Assembly: GCF_037975245.1 (NCBI RefSeq)
Contig: NC_092561.1
Location: 8,182,001 to 8,246,000 of the forward strand
From: Apostichopus japonicus
Lineage: Eukaryota; Echinodermata; Holothuroidea; Aspidochirotida; Stichopodidae
DNA length: 64,000 nt
Direction: 5' to 3'
The notes under the pieces: model-generated
The model's input: only the letters and a program-made list of their open reading frames with translations
What the model was told of the DNA's origin: nothing
The model's database searches: none
Translations under genes and position numbers: made by a program
Shown here: positions 18,365 to 31,500 of the stretch, one piece after another
Position numbering within the stretch: position 1 is the first letter of the stretch
Layout of the letters: each line of letters begins with the position of its first letter

Positions 18365-20734
18365 CGGCTGAGTCAGGGCGTATATGGGGCATGATGCCCT
18401 CCACGTGTTCAACATCCTCAAAAGTGCCTGCACTTTTCATAAATTACAATTGCCCTTTGTTTTGGTAACAAAATGTACCCTTTGTTCTTTTATAATGTAA
18501 ACTGTGTGCCCTTTTGTCATTCAAAAAATTCACTGTCGTGGCAAATTTAATAGAAGAAATTGTGGATTTTATTTTCCAGACAAACGTTCAAAATACTGCG
18601 ATTAACGGAGAGTTTTAAGATAACCTTATGTTTGTAACCTCAAAACAAAATCATATCCGACTGCTCCTCGATAGTTTGTTCCCCCTCCCCCCCCCCAGCC
18701 TGGGCTTAACCCGCTTTCGCCGCCCCTTATCACAGCTCAGTAGCATGCCGTCCTGGTATCATAGAGTTTCTGGGTTTTTTTTTTTTTTTTTTTTTAAATA
18801 ACATATTTGGACACCGTGATCTTTGAGATTTTTATATTATCCAAATAATCCAATGCATGAGTTGCGGGACCCAGTTTTATGAAGAGCCTCAAAGTACATC
18901 ACATAAAATGTAAGTGCTCTTTTTGGAAACAAAGAAACAAAAGAGAAGTTGAGTATGCTGGATTGGCTAAGAGCTAATTATTGCTTAATACAAATTTGAC
19001 AAGTGGGAAGCGTTGTGCACATGCATACTATATTTTTTTTTCGAACCTTGTTCTGACACACTTGCCTTAGATTCTATAGTCAAGTTTTATTAATATAACT
19101 AAAAAAGAGTCCTTTTCGAGATAATGATGCGAGTATAATTCCTGCACTTTTGGGAAGGATTACATTAGTCAAGAACAAGTGACAGTGATCACACGCAGGT
19201 ATACCCGATAACATGCACAATGATTGTTCCTGTTTGCTGGTTATATTATATAATTATAGAGTACTGTCTATACTACAGAGCTCGGGAAGTACTATAGCAA
19301 GAAATATTTGTCGAGATAATTTTCGTGCATACGCACGTACGTACTATGTAACGTTATGTTTAACGTTAGGTTTCGGTTAGGTGATATATTGTAACGAATC
19401 GCGTAGACTATATCATGTTAATCATTAAAGTGTTAGTAAATCCCCATTGTACAAATTGGCTGATCCTTATTGAGACAATATATAATCAAACTTTACTTTG
19501 GTTATGGGCATGATTTACAGGGATGTCCTGTTTATGCTCGCCCAGCGTCATAATATTGTGAAAAGTGAAAGATAAATGAAGAGGAATTATAATAATTATA
19601 ATTATAATGGATTTCGAAGATGTTCGTTTGATTCTTTAAAAAAAAAATGGATTCTTAAGAAGTAAAATGCAGGAAATTAGGAAGATTCCTTAGAAGTCGG
19701 GCATATTATTCAAGAGGGCCTAAATTATATATGGCATGTCGATGGTGACATACTCCTATTAGAGTCTATATCCATCCGCCCGATTGTTCTCCTTCAGGAA
19801 AAGTGCCAAAAAGCAGCAAGAGAACATATTTTTCGACCTGGTTTTTTGTGGCTTACATGTTAAAGAACATGAATGGAAGTACAAGTGGTGCAAAAATTGG
19901 GTCAATTGTGGCAAGTTTAGACCCCTTTAGGCCTCCCAGGAGCAACGTACGAACATTGTTTACCACAGAGTGAAAAGGTTTTTTTCAAATGATGAAAACT
20001 TCAGGCTCTGATAGCAAAAAATATGCGCTGTCATGATACAGAAAAATGATGGTGCTATGAAAGGCCAACTTGTCAGCTATCAAGTGTTGGGTAGCGTTTA
20101 GTTCTAGTGAGAACTTCTACCTAGACTTAGAGACCACATTACTTTTGTGATTTAGTGTGTAAGTCAATGGGGCTTTTAATGGGCGTATGCTATACCCGAT
20201 GGCCATGACAAGTTGAATCCATAAAACGGTTTATACATCTGTGGTTGCATCGATAGATAAATACCTACATTTTACCTCATATTATCTACGCTGTTCCTGT
20301 CTGGTATCATTTGTTTCATTAGTTGTTTTGTTTCGTGTTGTTTTAGTTTCTTCTTTTGTTTCTCTCTCTCTCCTTGTATATACTCAACACTCAACACAAC
20401 TCACGTAACACTCAACACAATAAGAAAGAACGAACAAAAAACAACAATGGACCCCATTATTCTTCAACTCAGTATATATTTTGTTGTCATTGTTAAAATT
20501 CACATTTACAAGAAACAGTTGGCATGATTGATTGAAGATAACAATTGCAACATTTGAGCACTCTAACAAAGTCATAATTACGGGTGAGTTGTTAAACTCG
20601 TACTAGGTAGGACCACTGAAAACCACTTACGAGGTAACAGTACAAATTAGGGCATGTTAACTGGTAGAATACTAATTAAAGCTAAAAAGAAAATTGGATT
20701 TAAAATAGAACTTCTAGAACGCCTGCAAACTTAG
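18365..20734. other. Intergenic DNA, no gene seen
   Basis: AT-rich, with a T run near 18777-18796 and a short (AATTAT)n tract near 19590. No coding exon, RNA gene or shared repeat recognised. Confidence 0.6.
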
Positions 20735-21445
20735 TGCAAGTTTTGAAGACTCGCTGCAGACTTAACTGACTCAATAACAGGTCTGCAAACTTACTTCAAG
20801 TCTGTAGACTCACGATGCAAAGTTGTTGACTTATTGCAAGTTTTGAAGACTTGCTGCAGACTTACTGACTCAATAACAGGTCTGCAAACTTACTGCAAGT
20901 CTGTAGACTCACGATGCAAAGTTGTCGACTTATTGCAAGTTTTGAAGACTCGCTGCAGATATAACTGACTCAATAACAGGTCTGCAAACTTACTGCAAGT
21001 CTGTAGACTCAGGATGCAAACCTTTCGACTTATTGCAAGTTTTGAAGACTCGCTGCAGACTTACTGACTCAATAACAGGTCTGCAAACTTACTGCAAGTC
21101 TGTAGACTCAGGATGCAAACCTGTCGACTTATTGTAAGTTTTGAAGACTCGCTGCAGATATAACTGACTCAATAACAGGTCTGCAAACTTACTGCAAGTC
21201 TGTAGACTCACGATGCAAAGTTGTCGACTTATTGCAAGTTTTGAAGACTCGCTGCAGACTTACTGACTCAATAACAGGTCTGCAAACTTACTGCTAGTCT
21301 GTAGACTCATCATGCAAACCTGTCAACTTATTGCAAGTTTTGAAGACTCACTGCAGACTTTCTGACTCAATAAACAGGTCTGCAAAGTTACTGCAAGTCT
21401 GTAGACTCACGATGTTAAGCTGTCGATTTATTGCAAGTTTTGAAG
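20735..21445. repeat. Minisatellite of about 99-100 bp units, about 7 copies
   Basis: Unit starts (TGCAAGTTTTGAAGAC) fall at 20735, 20835, 20934, 21034, 21133, 21233, 21332 and 21432, so the period is 99-100 bp. Each unit contains CAGGTCTGCAAACTTACTGC and GTCTGTAGACTCA. Units differ by point changes only. The array runs straight into the 3' UTR of the minus-strand RBM28 gene; its last unit is cut off about 80 bp from the stop codon. Confidence 0.96.
21427..21432 (-). promoter_or_regulatory. Candidate poly(A) signal AATAAA of RBM28
   Basis: AATAAA on the minus strand about 96 nt past the RBM28 stop codon. It lies in the minisatellite unit nearest the gene. The other units read AATAAG at the same place, so the hexamer is unique to this unit. 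Confidence 0.6.
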
Positions 21446-21527
21446 AGTCTTGTTGGTCTTTCCAGCAGCATCCCCTCCATGCTGGTTCCTCCTTGCAAAT
21501 ATTCTTCTGTCCCTTCTCCCTAACTCT

Positions 21528-22529
21528 TCATTCAAACCACTTGTTTCCAGACTGAGATGTGACCGACTGGTTGAGCTTCTGCTTATACTTAGCGACCAGA
21601 GAGTCAAATTTCCTCTCCTCTTTGATGTCCGGTTTGACCCCCCGCCTCTTCTTATTCTGTTCCTGAGATGGAAAGAAAAGTGTATGAAGCTAAATGAACA
21701 GAACTTATCGGCGAGTGTAAGTTGTAAACTGTGGTATCAATATCTCACACTTCCTTGCCCATCTCGCAATATTGCTACAAAAGGATTTATCATCTTGTAA
21801 GTATGTGCAACATGTGACCTTCCTTACTTCTCCCCTCCTCTCACCATCTGCACCGAAACCCCCCCCCCCCACCATCATCATATCTCAGGAATGTGCCCAG
21901 GATTTCCTGAGTGCCGGGTATACTGATCGCCGTCCGGGGGGAGGGGTCTAAGGGGGAGTAGGTGTCCCCCTCGTTTTTTGAAGGTGCTCAAATGCCAAAT
22001 GCTGGCACTTGTGTAGCTTTTTAAGCAAATACACTAGTTTTTGCTAACAATTTACATTTTAAATTTTTTTGGGTGAAATATATTGTTAGGAATGTCGGGA
22101 TTTTAGATGAAAATAGTGCTGGGCGGGATTCACAATTTTTTAAGACAGTGCTGGGCGGTAATTTTAAGAGCTGGGCGGGGCCGCCCATTGCGGGCACATC
22201 CCTGATATCTTCTCACGGTATTATTTTTCTCTCACCTGGTTGGCTCGTGGTGAAAGGAGTCCCCTTACGTTCTCCTTTACCCCCTGCGACTCCTTCCGTC
22301 CGGCTTGCTGTTTGAAGAGTTTCCTCCTCCTGGTCAATTTCTCTTTCCTCGCCTCTGCCTGCTTCTTTCCTTTGTCTCTCCATCTGAGCTTAGCGTGAGG
22401 ATGCTTGTACGGTCCCGTCTTCCCACCGTCCAACATTTTGGCTCGGGGGTCATTTTCCATGTCCGTGGTCGTCTGAGGTTTCTCCTTGGGTTTGCTCGAT
22501 GGGGTACGACTCCTCTCCCCTAGTTTCAT
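21528..22529 (-). CDS. RBM28: RBM28 exons 20-21: basic C-terminus and stop
   Basis: Exon 20 (98 codons) is Lys/Arg-rich and contains GPYKHPHAKLRWRDKGKK, matching the conserved basic segment of vertebrate RBM28 (RGPKIRLRDKGK). Exon 21 (44 codons plus TGA) contains FDSLVAKYKQKL and ends NKWFE. A 319-bp transposon with a 6-bp target duplication lies in the intron between them, only about 25 bp from the exon 20 donor. Confidence 0.93.
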
Positions 22530-25500
22530 CTACGTTTGCGAAACCGCACAAAAACAACAACAAAAGAATGGCCTAGAGCAGAACATCTTATGGTGACTCA
22601 CAGGAAGGCTGATATGATTAATTAATATTCATATTACATAATCAATAAACAAAATAGTGCCCACAAAATAGGTACTCTCAAATTCGTACATAGAATCTTG
22701 GAATGAATATTCAAAATGTTTTGACCAGATAGTAACTATCACAATCAGCTAACATGAAGGTTGATGGGCTTAACTAAGATTTGCACTGTATAAATTTGTC
22801 TATAAAACAATAGATACACTTTCAAATAAATTAGGGTATCTCTTGCCCCCACTGGCATCCATCTCAAACCTCCGCCCTCCCTTGATATGATATACAGTCC
22901 ATGATTTGACAAGTATATGAAGCAAGGAGTCCAATTATCACTTCATGCCAATTGTTCATCTCAACAGGGCACCTTTTTATACATTTGACTGTGATCAAAT
23001 ATGTGGCAACTGTCAGCAACAGTTTGAGCATAGTGAAGTCTATGCTTTTGTAACATTTCACTCTTTATGCAGCAATGAATTGATCAATTGATCCATCTTT
23101 CCCTCACCTTAGACTTATCCGCTTGTCTCTGCCTCTTCTCCAAGGCTTTCATGTTCTCCAATGAAAATCCAACAATTGGCCGCTGAAGAAAGGGGTAAAT
23201 AAAGAATCTTTTTAAACGAGCAGAAAAACCGACCAGAATAAGAATACAGGTTAAAACAGGAATTGAAAGAAGCACCAAATGAATAGGATAGGACTGACTG
23301 ACAGTGCTGATGTGAGATGTTGTCTTAACCCTCCAAATGAGCCAGTTACCTCCAACCTCCCCTATTCCGCCCCCCGCCCTCCCCAATTCAACCCAAGTAG
23401 ACACTATAACAGAGACAGCAAAATTACAAGGCAGCCTTGATAACTAACTTGCTGCTCGCACTAGGCATCTGCCATTTTCAATGGCCTTGTCAAATCTTAA
23501 AGTTACGCATTTTTGTAAACTATCCTTACTGATATTCTGAGGAAATGTGATTGACCTACATAAACATATCATCCATTTCACTAGATCGTACAAATTTGTT
23601 TGTTTCAAAGACAACTGCATGATACATCTAACAGTTGACAGACAGACAAAAACACAAATATCTGTTTAAAGAGCTATTTCTTCCAAGTTGTCCACATGTT
23701 CTACCGCACAGAAATACATCCCAAGCTGTACCCTGTACGTGTTAAATTGTAAGGTCCTCTTTAAATTCTAAAAATAAAATAACAAAAAACATAAGATTGT
23801 AACAAAAGTAAAAGTGAGGGTGGGACCCTGCATGGGAAGTTGGGAAGGAACAATATATCTTGGGCCGGCCCAATACATGTGGATGACTTTCTCAACCATC
23901 CCGGATTACGTACTCACCCTGTTTTCACCAAAGTACTCTGCGTTATTGTTCACCGTCCGTAATGCCTCCAGGGCGTGTTTGTGTTCGGTGAAGGATACGA
24001 AGCCGTAACCGAGGGGTTTGCCCTTCTTATCCTCTCTTAGTTTGTCCTTGTCCCTCATCACTCTGGCCTGGGGTAGGTTAGAAGAAGAAAAAAAAAAATG
24101 TGTAAAATTGTGTAAAATAGACCTAAAAATTGGTAAAATTGTTCAATTTCTTAAAAATCATTCGAGTCATCATTCAAAAAAATGTTATGGATTTCTTCCT
24201 GCATTCATGTCACATCTTAAAACTGTAGGAAAGGCAAACATGTTTTTGATGAAGGTGTGATATGGGGGGGGGGGATGGGACGGGAAGAGGAGGATGGGAT
24301 GGGGGTTGGATGGATGGACAGATGGATGGAATCATTAACATCTTTCATTTAAAAAAATACAAAAGCATAGATCAAAGTTTGCTATGAAAAGTTAGTCGAC
24401 TAAATATCCTGGTAGGTATGACATCACATTTTCCATGAAGAGATAAAAATGGGATAAACGAAATAATAATAATAGGTGTTGAAAAAGGTGACAATATTTT
24501 TCCATGGGAAGACTGAACACAAACCTCGGTTATTTCCACGCCAGTCTTGGCCTGCACGGCCGATCTAAACAAGTCCTTCAGCTTGGTATCGTCGCAGGTC
24601 ATCGGCAGATTATGGACCACCAGTCTGGTCTTGGAGACGAATATGTAAATGTTCTTTATCTTGGCGCGTTTTACGGCCTCGACCTTTGACCTCTTGGAGA
24701 TGTCGGACCTGGACAGTCCGGCTGCTGCCTCGGTGCCGGGTCGAATAACTTAACGATGGAGAACAAAGGAAATGTGAGACGTTGTTCATCACAAAAGTAG
24801 GAAAAATAAAAAAAAATTGAGAAGATTCAGAAGGACGTACACCAGAAAAGACACACTTTAGATGTAAAGGGGCTTTCTCTGACACAAACAGAAGCCGAGC
24901 TGTAAAATTTCCTTTTGGATTTGGGCATCAACATTCGTCCCTACATCGACACCCGTTTATAAGAAACCAACTTTCACTTTTTAGTGTTCACCAGTAAATT
25001 TTGTCTGCTTTCATGTTTCTTTGTGTTTTTGTTTTCTACTGCTAAGATAATACTCATCTACAAGAGTAATATCCATTTTGATGTAGTATCCCAGATATAT
25101 TTACTGCTTGTACTTATATATATATTACATATTTCTGTGTTAAATTTATTTAACACAAGCTGTAAACCTGTGTTTGTTTTTTGTTTTTTTTAAACAAATT
25201 TCACAAGTAAAATTGCTTGTTTAAATATGTTTTCATTTGTGGCCACAACATGTGAAAATATGTGGGCACACTTGCAGGTTGCTGAAACGGTGAGAAAATG
25301 TGAGTTGCTATCTGTGGTAAGCCTGGGACAATGAAACTCAATACATAGCTAACTTTTCAAACTCTTTCATCACCAAAAAGAAGACCCTGTGTCTTGAGGG
25401 ACTATTATTACACCTTTTCAAACATTGAATTTCTTGTCACATACGGCCACAGATTCTTGTGTCAATGTGTGTACCGGGGTTTCCACACTATTTTCCCCGA

Positions 25501-28500
25501 GAAGGACTTGTGGCAATATGTGACAAAAGAGAAAACCTAGGCATAGGGTTTGTCAGTGTTTACCAAAATCATGAATTTTCACCCAAAAACCTAGGGATGT
25601 TCCTGGGAAAATCACAGGCCTTGACGCGCAAATGTTGGGCATATACTTAGGGTTTTAGTGTACAAACGCCATGCCTGCACTTGCCCTCTTTACCTATGCC
25701 AATGCCCCCCCCCCCACCCTCCGCTGTACCCCTCCCAGGTTAACCCTGAAGTTTTACACCCCTTGAATATTTAACTCACATCCCTCTCTGAGCAGATACA
25801 AGTTTCTCTTATCTTTCTCTTCCATCTTCTCCATCTTCTTCCTCTTATCCTGTAACTCAAACGCATCGCTCCTCGACAACGCCTTAGCCACGATCAATCG
25901 TCTCCCGTGGAGTTCCAGGTTGGTATTACCCTCCTGAGAAACGTTGGGAGAAAAGGAGACAGACGTCTTGCAGTTAAAAGCACAGAGGCAAAAATCTGAC
26001 TTTTTAAGGAAATTTAACTGTAAATTTAAATAGGTTAAAAAGTAGACAAAGACTGTGTCTAAAAAAATACAAAAAAACCCAGACGGTCTGTGTGGCAAAC
26101 AGAATTAGCGAGACAGACCGTGCCATGAACTACCAGAATTTACAAACCGAAGCAACCTTTGTTTCAAAATGAGTAATGACCCGCCCGCTGCAACATTCAA
26201 TGTCATTTCGGCCAAACATCGGTATCAATAAAATAATTAAATATTCTGGTATTTGTACTGTTACCTATTAGGAAGATACAACACTTAATTGACAGAACAT
26301 CACAACCAGAACAAAGAAAACTACAATAGGCATAGACACTGGCATTGGGGGTGGGGGGGAAAGAGTGGGCCCGCTGCTCCCCCTCCCCCCGCACTTTTCA
26401 AAAGATGCACTCCACGAACGTGCTAAATCATTTCGCTAGAGCCTTTGTATTAGTGAGAGTAGTGCCAAGCACTCAAAAGATCAATTTTTGGTTTCATTTT
26501 ACCTCATAATTTGGTGTCATTTCTAGAAACGTCAATGAAATGATGAAATTTGTACAGTTTACAAGGGGTAGAAAATTTGAACACAGAAATTGTCAAAAGC
26601 ATCTACACGACTAAAAATTCTTCTAGTGAAGACCCCGGACACCACACGCTTTCTAACCCCCCCCCCCTGTCTTTTGAGAGCTTCCTACGCCACTGGTAAG
26701 GCAGCCAGGGAGGAAAGGGGGGTCGACAAAACCAGCTGCTAAACTTACCACATCAGCAGTTTTTCGAAGACAATTATCCGAAAAATCCTTCTTGTGAAAC
26801 TGTAAGAATGCCGTACCTGAAACAGATACAGTAAGATAGTTGTTGCTGTATCTGAAGTGAATATTTTCATGATGAATAGCATTTACAGATGTCAGACGTC
26901 TGTTGCGACATGAAGGCAACATTAATTAATGAGGTAGCTGCTATGCAAATTGTACTTAACGGAGAGAGTGACCATCACGGAGATGTAACCAATGGCTTTA
27001 AGTAACCAGCAAATCTGGCTACTGAATAATCCCCATATGAAACATTTCTTGACCGAACGAATAAGACGGCAATAGTTTCGCGGTAACTTAGGGACCATGA
27101 CAAGATCACCATGCCGGCGGATTCCACTGGGTAAATGTCTTCCCATTATTCACCTCGTGCAGCCTTCATGCTCAGATGATCATAGAAGCTCTTGCTGATG
27201 AAATAAGGAAGCCAGCAAGCAGTGGTGATGTCAAAAAGTACAAGCATCCCTAATATTAAACTATTGCCAACTTTACCTCTTGGCTGGTCAGTGACGGGGT
27301 CCTTCACCAACGCACAGAACTTCACCGGCCCAAACTGTTTGAATAGCTTCGTTATTTCCGGAACGGTGACCTCGTAAGGTAGGTTTCTGAAACACAAACG
27401 TGACCAGAAAATGAACTGAGTGTTGGCTGCATTTGTGACATAAAAGCAAAATCTGTTTTTTAGATACGCTGCAGGTCACATGACATTGGTGGCGGAGCGT
27501 CCATACAGTCAGGGGGGGGAAGGCCCCCCCCTGACGGACTCAAATGGACTGCTGGCGCCCTTTTCAGCTTTTTTTACTTATTTGCGATTATTGACTTTTT
27601 TACAAAGATACCACAGGGATTGTGATGAAGCGCATGTACTTTCAACACCCATATAAACTTCCGAGTTGTCACAAATGGCGATGAAACCTATTTATTTTCG
27701 TTTATCTGCAAATTAGCAAGGCCCGGAAAGGGTCATTTCTGGCGATCTAGGGAGAATATTTTCTCAAAAAATTTCTGTACCCTCCGCGCCAACCTGTGGT
27801 GGCGCTATGCTTAGATAGTGCAGAAAGCGCCCCTACAGACCATTCTCGCCCCCCTGACCAATACCCCTAGCTCCGCCACTGCATAACATGACATGCTGAC
27901 GTATTCTATCTGCCACACAACTATCAGCTCTTGCTTTTCACAATCATTCGGTTTTAACCTCCAACAAATGTATATATTCAAAAACGATTGTTGGCAGAGA
28001 TTTTTCCATATTATTAGAGATGATCAGAAAAAATGCAAAAAAAGACACTTCAAATCATAGCACATACCATTATGAATTACAGGTTAATAGAAAATTATGA
28101 TGAATATTATCACACCCCTCAGCATTCTTCTACCCTCATGAATACCCTCCATGTGTTTTAAATCTAAAAGGGTTGAGATGAGCTCTCAATAGGCTCCCGA
28201 AACAGCTGCCTGCCCATTTGCAAAATTGTTTTGTTCCAATCTTTATGTTCAATACTGGTTTATTCACAGATCACTTGAAAAGAGGTTAGTTTAGAGACCC
28301 AAGGATCAGAGAGCCTTACAGTAGCTTATTTGAGCCCCTATCTGTGTTAGATCGTGGATGAACACCGGCTTATTTCAAGCCTTCTCTTTTCGATAAGCGT
28401 TCAGAGGATAACAAGTCAGGGGTGTGAATTTTGAAAAGGTCAAGAGAATCGGGCTTTTGGCCGAATTTGGATTCTGGAACCTAAGGATTGTGAGGCGGAC

Positions 28501-31500
28501 ACTCTAACCGCTGAACCAAGCCTTTGCCTCAAAGGTGAGCCCCTGCATAAAAAGAGCCACTGCAAAAAGGCAAAACTCATCATTGGTATATATACATGCA
28601 ACGAAGATAACAGTCATAAACAACTTTTGGCGTGGTGGTAACCTTGACTACCAAGTAAATTAATGATAGCAATCCATTGTAACGCTTCAATCTCACACAA
28701 TCACTTCCGTACTAGTACAATATTCGTACGCAAACAGCAAAATTAGCAAAACTTGTCAAACTCTGCAACATTCCTCTTTTTTATGTATTTGAAATCAAAC
28801 TAATCACAATTTTAGGAAAGAGAATAAGGTAGCAAAGAATGTTAAAACCTGACATGAAAACAATCTCCAGAAGCCATTTTAAAGGTCCTTACTTGATGAA
28901 AACTGTCCTCTCCTCTTTGATGTCTCTGGAGGTCTGTTCTTCATCGTCTTCGGGCTCCTGTTCGGTAAAAAAAAAAGATCATAAAAAAACAAAACAAATA
29001 GCAACCATATGAAGGTTCACATAATTTATGAGGTATTAAAATATTTATACATGATTTGATAAACTATGGGATTATGGGATTTATGGCATGTTATGGGATA
29101 ATATTAAACATTGTGGAATTCTATCAAATATAAATGGACCACATTACTATGAAATGTGAGTGGTTTTACCTGCAATAATTCAACACAATACTATGAAACA
29201 GATCCCTGCTTTTTTTTTTCTCCTTTTTTTGGAAAGGGTTCACCTATACACATTAACCTTTCTGAACCAAAGAGGGAAAAATGCATCAATGCATCAAAAA
29301 AATAAATAAAAAAATAATGAACAAGAGAATCAAGCCAACGGGTAACATCTTTAATAGCATAATATGTGAATATTTGCTATAAATTGTTTCCCTTCATTAG
29401 TCAAAGTTGATATTTCAAGCAAATATTTTTTGGGCCTGAATTGTTTATCGGTATAGGTCTGTTGTATTAGTCTAAACTAATCCCTTTAAAGCAGCATTTT
29501 GCGTCCTTTTCTATGATTTTTCTGAACCTCACTGACTCCACAATGCCATAACGACATACATAACTAGCTTATCTATTTAAATCTTACTTCAAATGGTGGC
29601 ATAAAAGTCGAAAAATTTGCAACTTACAACTTTGTTTTTCTCCAAGATATTTTCCGTTGGGATCCCAATAAACCTCGCCCATAATATGAATATTTAAACA
29701 CTAAGAACGTCATTGACCAATACGTAATCAACACCATGTGTACAGTCTATATGGCAGTTGTACCAGGGAGTTCCATAACAACTCCCTGGTTGTACCAACG
29801 CAAACTCTTGAATCTATTTTTAGCAACGGCTCATAACAAAACCTGCATCTCTGATTGGTTGAATTCAAACTAGTGGGTTTGGGGGAACTGTATGCGAATA
29901 ATTTTAAATGTGGAATTTGTCGTGGACACTTTTTTCATTTTCGCAAATATCCTTAATTACTCGCCAATTTAACGTTGTTGGCAGGGAAAAACTTGGCTAA
30001 TATCTTAGTTTGCTGTTTTGGGATTGATATATGTAAAAAACTCGATGGACATGTCAAAAAGGTAGAAAACGGCGACCAAACGCAAAATGCTGCTTTAAAC
30101 CTCACCATATCTTTATCTAATTCTTCTTCTTTCTCCTTCCCTTCCTCTTCCTCATCATCACTTTCCTCATCCTCATCACTTTCATCGTCACCAGATTCTT
30201 CATCACTATCGTCGTCATCTTTACTGACTTTCTGAGACTTTCCTGCCTCTTCCTCCTCACTGTCATCATCATCATCATCTTCGTCTTCATCATTTTCACC
30301 ATCATCTTCACTTCCATCCTCCCCTTCGTCCATTTTTTCCTCTTTCGGTGTCTTATCCGCTACTTTTTCTAAAGAAATCAAAACAAAATAAAACTGTTAG
30401 CAAACTGCTTATCCACTAAAGAGCCTGTGAAATAGAATGTGTAAAAGTAAGTTGGCCTGACGTTTCGATCCTAGCAGGATCTTCTTCAGAGGCTAAATGA
30501 CAAGTAACAGTAACAGAAGGGACAAAAACACGCACAGAATACAGACAGGTTAAAGAGCACGGTGAACACAATGAGATACATTTAAGGGGATTAGTAGACA
30601 AGGGATGGAGAGAAGAAAGCAACAGGGGAAGAGGAGAGGTAGGAGATAAACAGTGGAGGGACAAAGAGAGGATTAAAGGCACAGGGTAGGGCATAAACTG
30701 GAGAAGGACAAAGACAGAAAGGTGTGGAGAAAATCAAAATGACTGGGAAGTTATATTCAGAAAAGTACTGAAAACAAGTTTCAAGTTCAGCCCCCCAAAA
30801 AAGAAAGAAAAGATACACATGCACATCAAATTAAAACAACTCGTCATCTAGAAGAATAAAACATCTACTATCACACATTGTCAGTCTCCGTAAGAAATTA
30901 TTAAAGAGCAAAGTAAAGCAACAACCACGACGACAAAAATCACCGGCAAAAAGTATTTAAATTAACTTGTCATCTGGCAAAAATAAAACATCTATGATCA
31001 GACAACATTGATACACTTTGGTTTCCCATGTGGACACTTGACCAAATTTCATTGCAATGGGATCCAATTAGGAACCATGAAATGTTGGAAACTAGGTGAC
31101 CAAAGACAACACCCTGTTTCATTTGATACAACCATCATCACCTTGTTTCATAAATTCTAAAAACTCAACCAAATCGTTTTCTCTTTAAACTTCACGTCAA
31201 CAACACCAGAGCAACCTTGGATGACATTCAACACCATTTGTCCTTAACAAATTTGCGATGCATTGTGAAACGTGTTATCCGAGGCCATACAATTGTTGTG
31301 TGTTTCATATCGAGTTTTGTGTCGCATTCGGAGAACTGACCTAATGACCTGTGTCTTTGGCTAAAAAAATCCAGCCACTTTAATTGATGAGCCTCAGATG
31401 TTTATAAAGGTCATTTCTCAAAAATTAAAGGGGGTATAGCATTGTAACATGGACTGATAACGTTTTCACATGAAAATTAAATGTTGTGCCTCAAGTCACC

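Noticed and set aside
20735-21445. CRISPR-like array
   Set aside because: The whole 100-bp unit is repeated with no unique spacers; it is a minisatellite in a eukaryotic genome.
29755-29800. Short hairpin ACCAGGGAGTT/AACTCCCTGGT as a microRNA
   Set aside because: The stem is only 11 perfect pairs with a short loop, too small for a microRNA precursor; part of it recurs near 39280, suggesting a repeat.
29975-30235. Plus-strand Ser-rich frame
   Set aside because: Antisense shadow of the acidic RBM28 exon 12.
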